This document shows positions 43,472 to 52,003 of a DNA stretch of 64,000 bases, piece after piece. The translations under genes were made by a program, and so were the position numbers. The notes below the pieces were generated by a model. That model had not been told where the DNA came from and searched no databases. It worked only from the letters and a program-made list of their open reading frames with translations. Origin of the DNA: Rhodococcus sp. Z13 (GTDB lineage: Bacteria; Actinomycetota; Actinomycetes; Mycobacteriales; Mycobacteriaceae); contig NZ_CP107551.1 of the NCBI RefSeq assembly GCF_025837095.1, forward strand, positions 2,722,668 through 2,786,667, in the 5' to 3' direction. Numbering within the stretch: position 1 is the stretch's first letter; the number at the start of each line of letters is the position of its first letter.

Positions 43472-44170
43472 GTGACCGTTCTCGCAGACACGCATCCCCT
43501 CGTCGTTCCCGCTCCGGTCGTGCTGTTCGACCTGGACGGTACGCTCACCGATTCCGCGACCGGGGTGATCAACGGGTTCCTGCACGCGGCCGAGAAGGTC
43601 GGCTTCGCGGCGCCGGAGGGCGCGCTCGAACGGCTGCTCGGACCGCCGATGCGCGACACCCTGCAGACCCTCGGTCTGGACGAGCCGCGGATCGCGGCGG
43701 GTCTCGCCGCGTACCGGGAGTACTACTCCGCCACCGGCTGGGCCGAGAACGCGGTCTTCGACGGGATCGAGGCGCTGCTGGAGTCGGTGCGGGCGGCGGG
43801 CAGCCGGCTGGCGGTCGCGACCTCGAAGTCGCAGACCTTCGCCGAGCGCATCCTCGAGCACTTCGGGCTGGCCGGGTACTTCGAGTTCATCGGCGGGGCC
43901 AGCGACGACGGCAGCCGCAGGCACAAGTCCGACGTGGTCGCGCACAGCCTCGCCGCGCTCGGTGTCGTCCCGCGCGACGTCGCGGGGGGCGGCACCCCGG
44001 GTGTGGTGATGGTCGGCGACCGCGAGCACGACATCCACGGCGCGGGCCGGTGGGGCATCCCGACCGTCTTCGTGGAGTGGGGTTACGGCACGGACGACGA
44101 GGGTCGCGCGGCGGCCCGCACGACCGCGAACGTCGACGAACTGCGCGAGGTGCTCACCGGTGGACGCTGA
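43472..44170 (+). CDS. HAD-family phosphatase (PtkA/Gph type)
   Basis: A 232-residue haloacid dehalogenase-like hydrolase. Motif I is FDLDGTLTDS (about residue 19), motif II VATSKS near 110, and motif IV GDREHDIHGA near 180. Position directly before ptpA marks it as the counterpart of mycobacterial PtkA, which is reported as a tyrosine kinase; the sequence itself is that of a phosphoglycolate-phosphatase-type HAD enzyme and lacks the disordered PtkA N-terminal extension. GTG 43472 is the start; further upstream codons are low complexity. It overlaps ptpA by 11 bases. Confidence 0.88.
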   Translation: MTVLADTHPLVVPAPVVLFDLDGTLTDSATGVINGFLHAAEKVGFAAPEGALERLLGPPMRDTLQTLGLDEPRIAAGLAAYREYYSATGWAENAVFDGIEALLESVRAAGSRLAVATSKSQTFAERILEHFGLAGYFEFIGGASDDGSRRHKSDVVAHSLAALGVVPRDVAGGGTPGVVMVGDREHDIHGAGRWGIPTVFVEWGYGTDDEGRAAARTTANVDELREVLTGGR

Positions 44171-44630
44171 ACACATGCTGCACGTGACGTTCGTGTGCAC
44201 GGGGAACATCTGCCGGTCCCCGATGGCCGAGAAGATCTTCGCCGAGCACCTGCGCCGGGAGGGTCTCGACCACAGGGTGCGGGTGTCCAGCGCGGGCACG
44301 CACGGCTGGCACGTCGGGTCCGAGGCCGATCCGCGTACCAACGCGGTGCTGCAGCAGCACGGCTATCCGACGGGTCACAGTGCCGCGAAGCTCGGCGCCG
44401 AGCACCTGTCGGCGGATCTCGTCGTCGCGATGACCACCACGCACGAGCGCACGCTCGCGCAGCTCGGAGTGCCGTCGGACCGGCGGGTGCTGCTGCGCTC
44501 GTTCGACCCGGACGCCGACGACGACTCGGTGCCCGACCCCTACTACGGGTCGCTGGCCGAGTTCGAGCTGGTCCGCGAGCAGATCGAGGCTGCGGTGCCG
44601 GGTCTGCTCGACTGGGTGCGACGGCAGTGA
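44160..44630 (+). CDS. ptpA: Low-molecular-weight protein tyrosine phosphatase
   Basis: A 156-residue LMW-PTP. The P-loop FVCTGNICRSPMAEK (Cys near residue 13) and the general-acid motif DPYYG near 127 are intact. GTG 44160 is chosen because GAGGTG lies 7 bases before it and its length fits PtpA; ATG 44175 is the alternative. It overlaps the HAD gene. In mycobacteria PtpA is secreted and acts on host proteins, but here a housekeeping role is more likely. Confidence 0.94.
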   Translation: MDAEHMLHVTFVCTGNICRSPMAEKIFAEHLRREGLDHRVRVSSAGTHGWHVGSEADPRTNAVLQQHGYPTGHSAAKLGAEHLSADLVVAMTTTHERTLAQLGVPSDRRVLLRSFDPDADDDSVPDPYYGSLAEFELVREQIEAAVPGLLDWVRRQ

Positions 44631-44658
44631 GACGTACTTCACCGGCTACCGTGGATCT

Positions 44659-45489
44659 GTGCGCCGATTGACGTTTCTCCTCCGCCCGGGCTGGCTCGTC
44701 CTGGCCCTGGTCGTCGTGGGCTTCGCCTATGCGTGCTTCACGGTGCTCGCACCCTGGCAGCTCGGCAAGAACACGGACACCGAGGAGCGCAACGCACGGA
44801 TCTCCGCGTCGATGGCCCAGGATCCGGTGCCCGTCGGCGACCTGCTGGGCGGTGACGGGCCGACGATCGACGACGAGTGGCGTCGTGTTGTCGCGGAGGG
44901 CAGCTACCTGCCGGACTCGGACGTGCTGGTGCGGTTGCGCAGCGTCGAGTCCAAGCCCGCCTACGAGGTGCTGACCCCGCTCGCGCTGAACGACGGCCGC
45001 ACGATCCTGGTCAACCGCGGTTACGTGCGTCCGGTGCAGGGCACCGAGGTGCCCGAGATCCCTCCGGCGCCGACCGGACCGGTCACCCTCGACGCCCGCA
45101 TCCGCATGTCCGAGGGCACGGTGCCGGGCAAGGACCCGTTCACCGACGCCGGTTACCAGCAGGTGTACTTCATCGATGCCCCGCAGGTCGCGTCGCTGAC
45201 GGGTCTCGAGCTCGAGGACGTCTACCTGCAACTCGACGCCGACCAGCCCGGTGGGCTCGGTGTGGTGCCGCTCCCCCAGCTCGATTCGGGTCCGTACCTG
45301 TCGTACGGGCTGCAGTGGCTCGCGTTCGGGATCATGGCGCCGCTCGGCCTGGGCTACTTCGTGTGGGCGGAGCTGCGGGAGCGCCGCAAGGCGAAGGCCG
45401 CGGCGGCCGGGACCCCGGAGGCGCCCGTCGAGCCGGCTCCGCGCACCACGGCCGAGAAGCTCGCCGATCGATACGGCCGCCCCCGGTGA
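44659..45489 (+). CDS. SURF1-family cytochrome oxidase assembly protein
   Basis: A 276-residue membrane protein assisting heme insertion into aa3 oxidase. The SURF1 pattern is present: N-terminal helix (WLVLALVVVGFAYACFTVL), APWQLGKNTDTEERN, the VNRGYVRP motif in TILVNRGYVRPVQG (about residue 118), and a second helix near 222-240 with YGLQWLAFGIMAPLG. A hydrophilic C-terminus of about 35 residues follows. It matches Rv2235 in position and would serve CtaC and the other oxidase subunits. Confidence 0.92.
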   Translation: MRRLTFLLRPGWLVLALVVVGFAYACFTVLAPWQLGKNTDTEERNARISASMAQDPVPVGDLLGGDGPTIDDEWRRVVAEGSYLPDSDVLVRLRSVESKPAYEVLTPLALNDGRTILVNRGYVRPVQGTEVPEIPPAPTGPVTLDARIRMSEGTVPGKDPFTDAGYQQVYFIDAPQVASLTGLELEDVYLQLDADQPGGLGVVPLPQLDSGPYLSYGLQWLAFGIMAPLGLGYFVWAELRERRKAKAAAAGTPEAPVEPAPRTTAEKLADRYGRPR

Positions 45490-45518
45490 CCGCCCTGCCC
45501 CGACTCGAGGAGTCCCCG

Positions 45519-45875
45519 ATGTACGTCACCGTCGACGACTATCTGGCCGACAAGGATCCGGCGGCCGTCGACGTCTTCCGGCGGGTGCGCGCGATGATCC
45601 TGGACCTCGGGGACGACGTCACCGAGCAGGTGCACTCGTCGGAGATCTCCTGGTCCCGCACCCGCGTCTTCGCCGCGGCGTTCGTCTATTCGTCGCGGCT
45701 GGAGGTCGCGCTGGATCTGCCCAAGCGCGTCCACCATCGCACGCTGCGCGAGGTGTTCCCGAACAAGGGCCCCGTCACGACGCACCGGCTGAGCGTGTCG
45801 TCCGTCGACGAGCTCGACGACCATTTCATCGCGCTGCTCGAGGAGGCCTACCGCACCGCCGCAGGCCGTCCCTGA
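45519..45875 (+). CDS. DUF5655-type small protein
   Basis: A 118-residue protein (MYVTVDDYLADKDPAAVDVF) that resembles the DUF5655/DUF1801 group, with EQVHSSEISWSRTRVFAAAF and HRLSVSSVDELDDHFIALLEEAY. These domains appear in small stress-related or hydroperoxide-related proteins without an assigned reaction. GAGGAG precedes the ATG. It lies 29 bases after SURF1 and may be cotranscribed. A long perfect hairpin follows. Confidence 0.72.
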   Translation: MYVTVDDYLADKDPAAVDVFRRVRAMILDLGDDVTEQVHSSEISWSRTRVFAAAFVYSSRLEVALDLPKRVHHRTLREVFPNKGPVTTHRLSVSSVDELDDHFIALLEEAYRTAAGRP

Positions 45876-45879
45876 CTCC

Positions 45880-45926
45880 GATCCGGTGTTCTCGACTTCC
45901 TCATACGCAGTCGAGAACACCGGATC
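45880..45926 (+). terminator. Terminator after the DUF5655 gene
   Basis: A 17-bp perfect stem (GATCCGGTGTTCTCGAC and its complement) with a 13-base loop starts 4 bases after the stop. Confidence 0.75.
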
Positions 45927-45956
45927 TCGTCGATCGCTCGGGTGACGAGCCGCTTC

Positions 45957-45976
45957 ATTACTACGGATTACTACGG
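45957..45976 (+). repeat. Two 10-bp direct repeats upstream of the DUF2510 gene
   Basis: ATTACTACGG occurs twice in direct succession, one helical turn apart, in the 227-base region before the DUF2510 gene. The nine bases ATTACTACG recur at 6231-6239 in the ctaC promoter region. Confidence 0.75.
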
Positions 45977-46102
45977 AGTTGTCACAAGTCGCACTCGGAA
46001 CGGCTCTGCCCGACCGAATCGCAACCCCCCGCCGACGGCCGTCCGTACCGTTCCCGGAAACGGGCACCGCCCGCCGTGCGTGTCGAGTGGACGGGGAAAC
46101 CG

Positions 46103-46702
46103 ATGTCCCAACCTCCAGAATCGTCCCAGCCGTCTCCGGGCTTCTATCCCGATCCCAGTGGGGTGATGCGGTGGTGGGACGGCAAAGCGTGGACCGACCG
46201 GACGCAGGGCGGTGTTCCTCCGCAGGCACCCCCGCCCAAGAAGTCGCACACCACGCGGAACATCCTGCTCGCGCTGCTCGCCGTGGTCGTTCTCGTCGTC
46301 GGCGGATGTGTCGCCTTCCTCGGAGTGGCAGCCAACGAGGTGAACGAGGCCATCGAATCCGGGCAGGCGGAGAACGCCCGGCCGGGTGGCCCCGACAATC
46401 CCCTCACCATCGTCGAAGGCCGGCCCTTCGAGGTCGCCGGATTCCGGTACGCACCCGGCTGGGCGGTCGCCGACGACGGGTTGGGTGGCGTCACCGTCGA
46501 GAACCTGAAAGTGACGAACTCTCGTGACGACCGGGACGGTGCCCTCGTGGAAATCAAGTTCATGGCGGGCAACGAGGTCGTGGCACTGGTCGACTGCACG
46601 ACGGAACAGATCCCGGTGGGACAGACCACGACGCTGAACTGCATCAGCAGCGACGACTTCCCGACGGACTACGACCGGATCACCATCAACGACGCGTTCT
46701 GA
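46103..46702 (+). CDS. DUF2510-domain membrane protein
   Basis: A 199-residue protein with an N-terminal DUF2510 domain (PGFYPDPSGVMRWWDGKAWTD, about residues 12-33), a Pro-rich linker, one transmembrane helix (about 55-76) and an extracytoplasmic C-terminal domain of about 110 residues resembling DUF4352-like beta domains. Two cysteines (VDCTTEQ and LNCISS) could pair. DUF2510 is a cytosolic membrane-proximal domain common in Actinobacteria, function unknown. It stands alone. Confidence 0.85.
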   Translation: MSQPPESSQPSPGFYPDPSGVMRWWDGKAWTDRTQGGVPPQAPPPKKSHTTRNILLALLAVVVLVVGGCVAFLGVAANEVNEAIESGQAENARPGGPDNPLTIVEGRPFEVAGFRYAPGWAVADDGLGGVTVENLKVTNSRDDRDGALVEIKFMAGNEVVALVDCTTEQIPVGQTTTLNCISSDDFPTDYDRITINDAF

Positions 46703-46765
46703 GCCGAGCCGGGAGTTGTGTGGGTCCGGCCCCGCTGAGCGAGGTCGGATCCACCGAAATCGACG

Positions 46766-47611
46766 TCACCTCTCCGCTGCCGAGTCGAGCAGGCCGCGGT
46801 CGGCACTGGCACGGCGGAAGAACCTGTCCGCCCCGAACCACGGGACGACGCGCTCGGCAAGCCGGGGCGCGATCTCGGCGAGCGCCAGGACCGGGCGCAC
46901 CGGGATCCCGTTGACCTGGACCTCCGGCAGGTCCCGCCGGATCGCGACGAGCGCTTTCCCCGCCACCCGATCGAGTGTCGTGTGGCCGAGCGCCCGCGGC
47001 GGCGTCAGCCCCTCGTCCAGGTAACGCTGGAACATTCCGTCACCGGCGACGAAGCCAGGACAGACGACGGAGAACCCCACAGGGGTGCTCGCGTACTCGG
47101 TACGCAGGGACTGGACCAGCGTCACGAGACCGGCTTTGCTGGCGCAGTACGGACCCTGATAGGCAGCGCCCCGCTTCCCGGCGACAGAGCTCATGAACAC
47201 GACGTGCCCCGCCCCTCGCTCGAGCATCCCGGGCAGCACGCGGTGGGTGAGCAGCATCGGCGCGGTGAGGTTCAGGTCGACCGTCGCGGTCAGGTCCTCC
47301 CGGGTGCGACGGGTGAACGACGCGCAGCTCTCGACCCCGGCGTTGTTGATCAGCAGGTCGACGGGGCCGAGCGCCTCCTCGGTGCGGTCCACCACGCTGT
47401 CGACCCGATCGAGGTCCGCGAGGTCGGCGGGCACCACTGCGGCCCGGACACCTCTGTCGCGCAGGTCCCGGGCCAGCGCCTCGAGGACGTCGGCGCGTCT
47501 GCCGGACACAGCGACGTCCACGCCTTCCGTCGCCAGCGCCCGGGCGACGGCGTGCCCGATTCCACCGGAAGCTCCGGTCAGCAGTGCGACCTTGTTGCGC
47601 AGGCTCTTCAT
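46766..47611 (-). CDS. SDR-family oxidoreductase
   Basis: Short-chain dehydrogenase/reductase of 281 residues. TGASGGIGHAVARAL (cofactor-binding glycines, about residue 13), NNAGVES near 90, catalytic Ser in FMSSVAGKRG near 138 and YCASK near 152 are present. An Arg after the second strand (SGRRADVLE) favours NADP(H). ATG 47611 is the start; the longer frame upstream runs through the terminator hairpin. Substrate unknown. Confidence 0.9.
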   Translation of the reverse strand: MKSLRNKVALLTGASGGIGHAVARALATEGVDVAVSGRRADVLEALARDLRDRGVRAAVVPADLADLDRVDSVVDRTEEALGPVDLLINNAGVESCASFTRRTREDLTATVDLNLTAPMLLTHRVLPGMLERGAGHVVFMSSVAGKRGAAYQGPYCASKAGLVTLVQSLRTEYASTPVGFSVVCPGFVAGDGMFQRYLDEGLTPPRALGHTTLDRVAGKALVAIRRDLPEVQVNGIPVRPVLALAEIAPRLAERVVPWFGADRFFRRASADRGLLDSAAER

Positions 47612-47672
47612 GGGATCACATCCCTCGTGCGGCGGCTTCACCCACGATCCCATGTTCCGGTACCGACGCCCA

Positions 47673-47725
47673 GAAAAATCCGGTGGTTCCCGCCCCCGCT
47701 CGGCGCGGGCCGGAACCACCGGATT
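47673..47725 (-). terminator. Intrinsic terminator for the tRNA-Val transcript
   Basis: A 14-bp perfect stem (AATCCGGTGGTTCC and its complement) around a 21-base loop is followed, on the minus strand, by GATTTTTC. It ends 14 bases from the tRNA 3' end. Confidence 0.8.
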
Positions 47726-47738
47726 CGATGTCTGGATG

Positions 47739-47810
47739 TGGGCGCGGAGGGTTTCGAACCCCCGACCGCTGGTGTGTAAAACCAGAGCTCTACCACTGAG
47801 CTACACGCCC
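47739..47810 (-). tRNA. tRNA-Val (anticodon UAC)
   Basis: Folds as a standard 72-nucleotide tRNA on the minus strand: acceptor GGGCGTG pairs with CGCGCCC (one T-G pair) and discriminator A. D-arm is TAGCTCAGTGGTAGAGC, the anticodon stem CTGGT/ACCAG holds the loop TTTACAC (anticodon TAC), and the T-arm contains GGTTCGAAACC. The CCA end is not encoded. Confidence 0.96.
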
Positions 47811-47843
47811 GGACGGTCGACGGCTGTCGCCGCCGACGTCGCC

Positions 47844-48308
47844 TCAGGACTTTAGCGCGGCGAGCGCTCTGGCCCAAGCGCCCTGGTCACGGGGCTCTCC
47901 GGGCTGGTTCTCCTCGGAGAACCGGATGATGCCGTCCTTGTCGATGACGAAGGTGCCACGGTTCGCGAAGCCGAGCTTGTCGTTGAAGACCTCGTAGGCC
48001 TGCGCGACGGCGCCGTGCGGCCAGAAGTCGGACAGCAGCGGGAAGGTGTAGCCCTGCTCGGCGGCCCACACCTTGTGGGTGGGCGATGCGCCCACGGACA
48101 CGGCGAGGACGGCGGTGTCGTCGTTCTCGAAGGTGGGCAGGTCGTCGCGGACGGCGCACAGCTCGCCCTGGCACACACCGGTGAAGGCGAGCGGGTAGAA
48201 CACCAGGAGCACGTTCTTCTTGCCCCGGAAGCCGGACAGCGTGACTTCCTGGTTGTTCTGGTCCTTGAGAGTGAAATCGGGGGCTTCGGAGCCCACAGCG
48301 AGAGCCAT
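47844..48308 (-). CDS. ahpE: Peroxiredoxin AhpE
   Basis: Thiol peroxidase of 154 residues reducing peroxides and peroxynitrite. The peroxidatic Cys46 lies in the family motif PLAFTGVCQGELC, and Arg near 118 is in NRGTFVID. A second cysteine, Cys51, lies five residues after Cys46; the mycobacterial protein has Asp there as I recall it. That C-x4-C spacing equals the BCP/PrxQ resolving pair. It lies 36 bases downstream of the DUF3052 gene on the same strand. Confidence 0.95.
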   Translation of the reverse strand: MALAVGSEAPDFTLKDQNNQEVTLSGFRGKKNVLLVFYPLAFTGVCQGELCAVRDDLPTFENDDTAVLAVSVGASPTHKVWAAEQGYTFPLLSDFWPHGAVAQAYEVFNDKLGFANRGTFVIDKDGIIRFSEENQPGEPRDQGAWARALAALKS

Positions 48309-48344
48309 GCTCGGAACAGTCCTTCGTTCGGTGGGGATCTTCGG

Positions 48345-48767
48345 TCAGCGGCGGGGGCGACCGGACTTCGGCTGCACCAGCCGGCTGCCGATCCAGTCTC
48401 CCAGGTTCGCGGTCGACGTCTGGGTGAGGCCGGCGGTGGTCGCGGATTCGGCGATCTCGCTGGGCTCGACGTGGTCGGGGCGACCGGTCTTGGGGGTGAG
48501 CACCCACACGACACCTTCGTCGGAGAGCGGGGTGATGGCGTCCATCAGCGTGTCGACGAGATCGCCGTCGCTGTCGCGCCACCACAGCAGAACGACGTCG
48601 ACGACCTCGTCCGAGTCCTCGTCGAGGAGTTCCGTGCCGGTGATCTCCTCGATGGCGGCTCGCAACTCGTCATCGGTGTCCTCGTCCCAACCGAGTTCCT
48701 GCACCACGTGGTCGTGAGTGATACCGAGCTTCGAGACGTAGTTCTTGGCATCCGCCGCGGCGACCAC
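48345..48767 (-). CDS. DUF3052 protein
   Basis: Conserved actinobacterial protein (Rv2239c position) of 140 residues, strongly acidic. Family features are [27 protein letters not shown] near the N-terminus and [18 protein letters not shown] in the middle, with [18 protein letters not shown] after it. GTG 48767 has a perfect AGGAGG nine bases before it, which decides the start. In the family it is linked to growth or cell-wall physiology without a defined activity. Upstream of ahpE, probably coexpressed. Confidence 0.92.
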   Translation of the reverse strand: MVAAADAKNYVSKLGITHDHVVQELGWDEDTDDELRAAIEEITGTELLDEDSDEVVDVVLLWWRDSDGDLVDTLMDAITPLSDEGVVWVLTPKTGRPDHVEPSEIAESATTAGLTQTSTANLGDWIGSRLVQPKSGRPRR

Positions 48768-49095
48768 GGTGGCTCCTCCTAACGTTCGTGGTGCGCGATG
48801 CGGGTCCGCGTACCGGTGTGTGTCGAGCAATTGGTCAAAGCGAACATCGTCGGCGGGCTCTGCGCAACCCGAATCGCGGGGAAACAGAGGAGAATCTTTC
48901 CCACCGGACCGTACGCCCCTCTCTCACGAACCTCCCACACTGTCGGTTCCGTCGTACTCCGACGTGATCCTTCCGGACCGATGGGGGAAGATGAGGGGTG
49001 CATCATGTTCAGATGTCGATTGCGTCGGCTCCCACAAGAGCCGACCTACGGAGAGGGCGCCCCACCTGCGCGCCCACCACGATGAGGAGCAGACG
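48768..49095. promoter_or_regulatory. 328-bp region upstream of aceE
   Basis: Divergent region between the DUF3052 gene and aceE; no coding sequence is supported. A hairpin with an 8-bp perfect stem (GTCGGCTC, loop CCACAA, GAGCCGAC) at 49024-49045 lies 50 bases before the aceE start and would be in its leader. AGGAG at 49085-49089 is the aceE ribosome-binding site. No firm -10/-35 pair was identified. Confidence 0.5.
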
Positions 49096-51942
49096 TTGAC
49101 AGACCTGATCCACGGATCCGACTCCCGTGAAGGCGCCGCACCGGGCGCGTCGGGAACGGGTCCCTCGGCCAAGCCTGCGGGCAAGGACAACCGTGTCCGG
49201 GTCATCCGCGAGGGTGTGGCCTCCTACCTGCCGGACATCGACCCGGCGGAAACCGAAGAGTGGCTCGAGTCGTTCGACGGGATGCTCGACGCGGAGGGCC
49301 CGACCCGCGCACGTTACCTTCTTCTGCGCATGCTCGAGCGCGCGAACGAGCGCAAGGTGTCGCTTCCCGCTCTGACCTCCACCGACTACGTCAACACCAT
49401 CCCCACCGAGAGCGAACCGTGGTTCCCCGGTGACGAGGAGGTCGAGCGCCGCTACCGCGCCTACATCCGTTGGAACGCGGCGATCATGGTCACCCGCGCG
49501 CAGCGCCCGGGTGTCGGCGTGGGTGGCCACATCTCCACCTACGCGTCGTCGGCGGCGCTCTACGAGGTCGGTTTCAACCACTTCTTCCGCGGCAAGGACC
49601 ATCCGGGCGGCGGCGACCAGGTGTTCATCCAGGGCCACGCCTCCCCCGGCATCTACGCCCGCGCCTTCCTCGAGGGTCGCATCAGCGCGGACCAGCTCGA
49701 CGGTTTCCGTCAGGAGCACAGCCACGCCTCGTTCGGCGGTGGCCTGCCGTCCTACCCGCACCCGCGGCTGCTCCCGAACTTCTGGGAGTACCCGACGGTG
49801 TCGATGGGCCTCGGTCCCATGAACGCCATCTACCAGGCGCGGTTCAACCACTACCTGCACGACCGCGGCATCAAGGACACCTCCGACCAGCACGTGTGGG
49901 CGTTCCTCGGCGACGGTGAGATGGACGAGCCCGAGTCGCGGGGCCTGGCGCACGTCGCCGCGACCGAGGGTCTCGACAACCTCACCTTCGTCGTCAACTG
50001 CAACCTGCAGCGTCTCGACGGCCCGGTCCGCGGCAACGGCAAGATCATCCAGGAGCTGGAATCGTTCTTCCGAGGCGCCGGCTGGAACGTCATCAAGGTG
50101 GTCTGGGGCCGCGAGTGGGACGCCCTGCTGCACGCCGACAAGGACGGCGCGCTCGTCAATCTCATGAACGTCACGCCGGACGGCGACTACCAGACGTACA
50201 AGGCGAACGACGGTGCGTTCGTGCGTGAGCACTTCTTCGGCCGCGATCCGCGCACGAAGGAGCTGGTCAAGGACCTCACCGACCAGGAGATCTGGAATCT
50301 CAAGCGCGGCGGCCACGACTACCGCAAGATCTACGCGGCCTACAAGGCGGCGATGGAGCACAAGGGTCAGCCGACGGTGATCCTCGCGCACACCATCAAG
50401 GGCTACACGCTCGGTAAGCACTTCGAGGGCCGTAACGCGACCCACCAGATGAAGAAGCTCACCCTCGAGGACCTGAAGTACTTCCGCGACCTGCAGCGGA
50501 TCCCGATCTCGGACGCCGAGCTCGAGAAGGATCCGAAGATGCCGCCGTACTACCACCCCGGTTTCGACGCCCCCGAGATCCAGTACATGCTCGAGCGGCG
50601 CAGGGCCCTCGGCGGTTTCCTGCCGGAGCGCCGCACGAACGCGAAGCCGCTGAAGCTGCCCGAGGACAAGACCTACGAGGTGGTCCGCAAGGGTTCGGGC
50701 AAGCAGGAGGTCGCCACCACGATGGCGGCGGTGCGTGTGCTCAAGGAACTGTTGCGCGACAAGGAGATCGGCCCGCGCATCGTGCCGATCATCCCGGACG
50801 AGGCCCGCACCTTCGGTATGGACTCGTGGTTCCCGTCGCTGAAGATCTACAACCGCAACGGCCAGCTGTACACCTCGGTGGACGCCGACCTCATGCTGGC
50901 GTACAAGGAGAGCCCGGTCGGGCAGATCCTGCACGAGGGCATCAACGAGGCCGGTTCGACGGCGTCGTTCACGGCGGTCGGCACGTCCTACGCCACGCAG
51001 GGCGAGCCGATGATCCCGGTGTACATCTTCTACTCGATGTTCGGTTTCCAGCGCACGGGCGACGGCCTGTGGGCGGCGGCCGATCAGATGGCCCGCGGTT
51101 TCGTGCTCGGCGCCACGGCCGGTCGCACCACGCTGACCGGTGAGGGTCTGCAGCACGCCGACGGGCACTCGCAGCTGCTGGCGTCGACCAACCCGGCGGC
51201 GGTGACCTACGACCCGGCGTTCTCCTACGAGATCGCGCACATCTTCCGCGACGGTCTGCGCCGCATGTACGGCGGGACCGAGGGTGTCGACGGGTTCGGC
51301 GGTGAGGACGTCTTCTACTACATCACCGTCTACAACGAGCCCTACGCGCAGCCGGCCGAGCCGGAGGATCTCGACGTCGAGGGCCTGCTCAAGGGCATCT
51401 ACCTGTACAAGCGGGGCCAGGAGTCCGGTCCGAAGGCGCAGATCCTGGTGTCGGGCGTGATGATGCCCGAGGCGCTGCGCGCGCAGGAACTCCTCGCCGA
51501 CGAGTGGGGTGTCTCGGCGGACGTCTGGTCGGTCACCTCGTGGGGCGAGTTGCGCCGGGACGGTGTCGAGTGCGACCGGCAGGCGCTGCTGAACCCGGGC
51601 GAGGATGCCCCGGTGCCGTACGTCGCGTCGGTGCTCAGCGACGCGGCCGGTCCGTTCGTGGCGGTCTCCGACTGGATGCGTGCCGTGCCGGACCAGATCC
51701 GCAAGTGGGTTCCGGGCGACTACACGGTGCTCGGTGCCGACGGGTTCGGTTTCTCCGACACCCGTCCGGCGGCGCGTCGTGTGTTCAACATCGACGCCGA
51801 GTCGACGGTCGTCGCGGTGCTCGCGGCCCTGGGGCGCGACGGCGCGATCGATCGCGAGAAGGCGGTCGAGGCGGCACGCAAGTACCGCATCGACGACGTC
51901 ACCGCCGCGCCGGTGTCGATGGCGGATCCCGGCGTCGCCTGA
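49096..51942 (+). CDS. aceE: Pyruvate dehydrogenase E1, homodimeric type
   Basis: Thiamine-diphosphate E1 that decarboxylates pyruvate and acetylates the lipoyl domains of the E2 at 17 kb. From TTG 49096 it is 948 residues; AGGAG stands 7 bases before the TTG and no in-frame ATG or GTG fits. The first 40 residues are a flexible Gly/Ala-rich tail. Motifs include [17 protein letters not shown] (about 178), the ThDP signature [12 protein letters not shown] near 272 ending in VNCN, and the catalytic His region around EHFFGRDP. E1 and E2 genes are unlinked here, as in mycobacteria. Confidence 0.96.
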   Translation: MTDLIHGSDSREGAAPGASGTGPSAKPAGKDNRVRVIREGVASYLPDIDPAETEEWLESFDGMLDAEGPTRARYLLLRMLERANERKVSLPALTSTDYVNTIPTESEPWFPGDEEVERRYRAYIRWNAAIMVTRAQRPGVGVGGHISTYASSAALYEVGFNHFFRGKDHPGGGDQVFIQGHASPGIYARAFLEGRISADQLDGFRQEHSHASFGGGLPSYPHPRLLPNFWEYPTVSMGLGPMNAIYQARFNHYLHDRGIKDTSDQHVWAFLGDGEMDEPESRGLAHVAATEGLDNLTFVVNCNLQRLDGPVRGNGKIIQELESFFRGAGWNVIKVVWGREWDALLHADKDGALVNLMNVTPDGDYQTYKANDGAFVREHFFGRDPRTKELVKDLTDQEIWNLKRGGHDYRKIYAAYKAAMEHKGQPTVILAHTIKGYTLGKHFEGRNATHQMKKLTLEDLKYFRDLQRIPISDAELEKDPKMPPYYHPGFDAPEIQYMLERRRALGGFLPERRTNAKPLKLPEDKTYEVVRKGSGKQEVATTMAAVRVLKELLRDKEIGPRIVPIIPDEARTFGMDSWFPSLKIYNRNGQLYTSVDADLMLAYKESPVGQILHEGINEAGSTASFTAVGTSYATQGEPMIPVYIFYSMFGFQRTGDGLWAAADQMARGFVLGATAGRTTLTGEGLQHADGHSQLLASTNPAAVTYDPAFSYEIAHIFRDGLRRMYGGTEGVDGFGGEDVFYYITVYNEPYAQPAEPEDLDVEGLLKGIYLYKRGQESGPKAQILVSGVMMPEALRAQELLADEWGVSADVWSVTSWGELRRDGVECDRQALLNPGEDAPVPYVASVLSDAAGPFVAVSDWMRAVPDQIRKWVPGDYTVLGADGFGFSDTRPAARRVFNIDAESTVVAVLAALGRDGAIDREKAVEAARKYRIDDVTAAPVSMADPGVA

Positions 51943-52003
51943 GGTCACCACTCCACGGAGGCTCGTGACCCCGGACACCGGGGCCCTTGGGTAGTTTCGA
52001 CCC

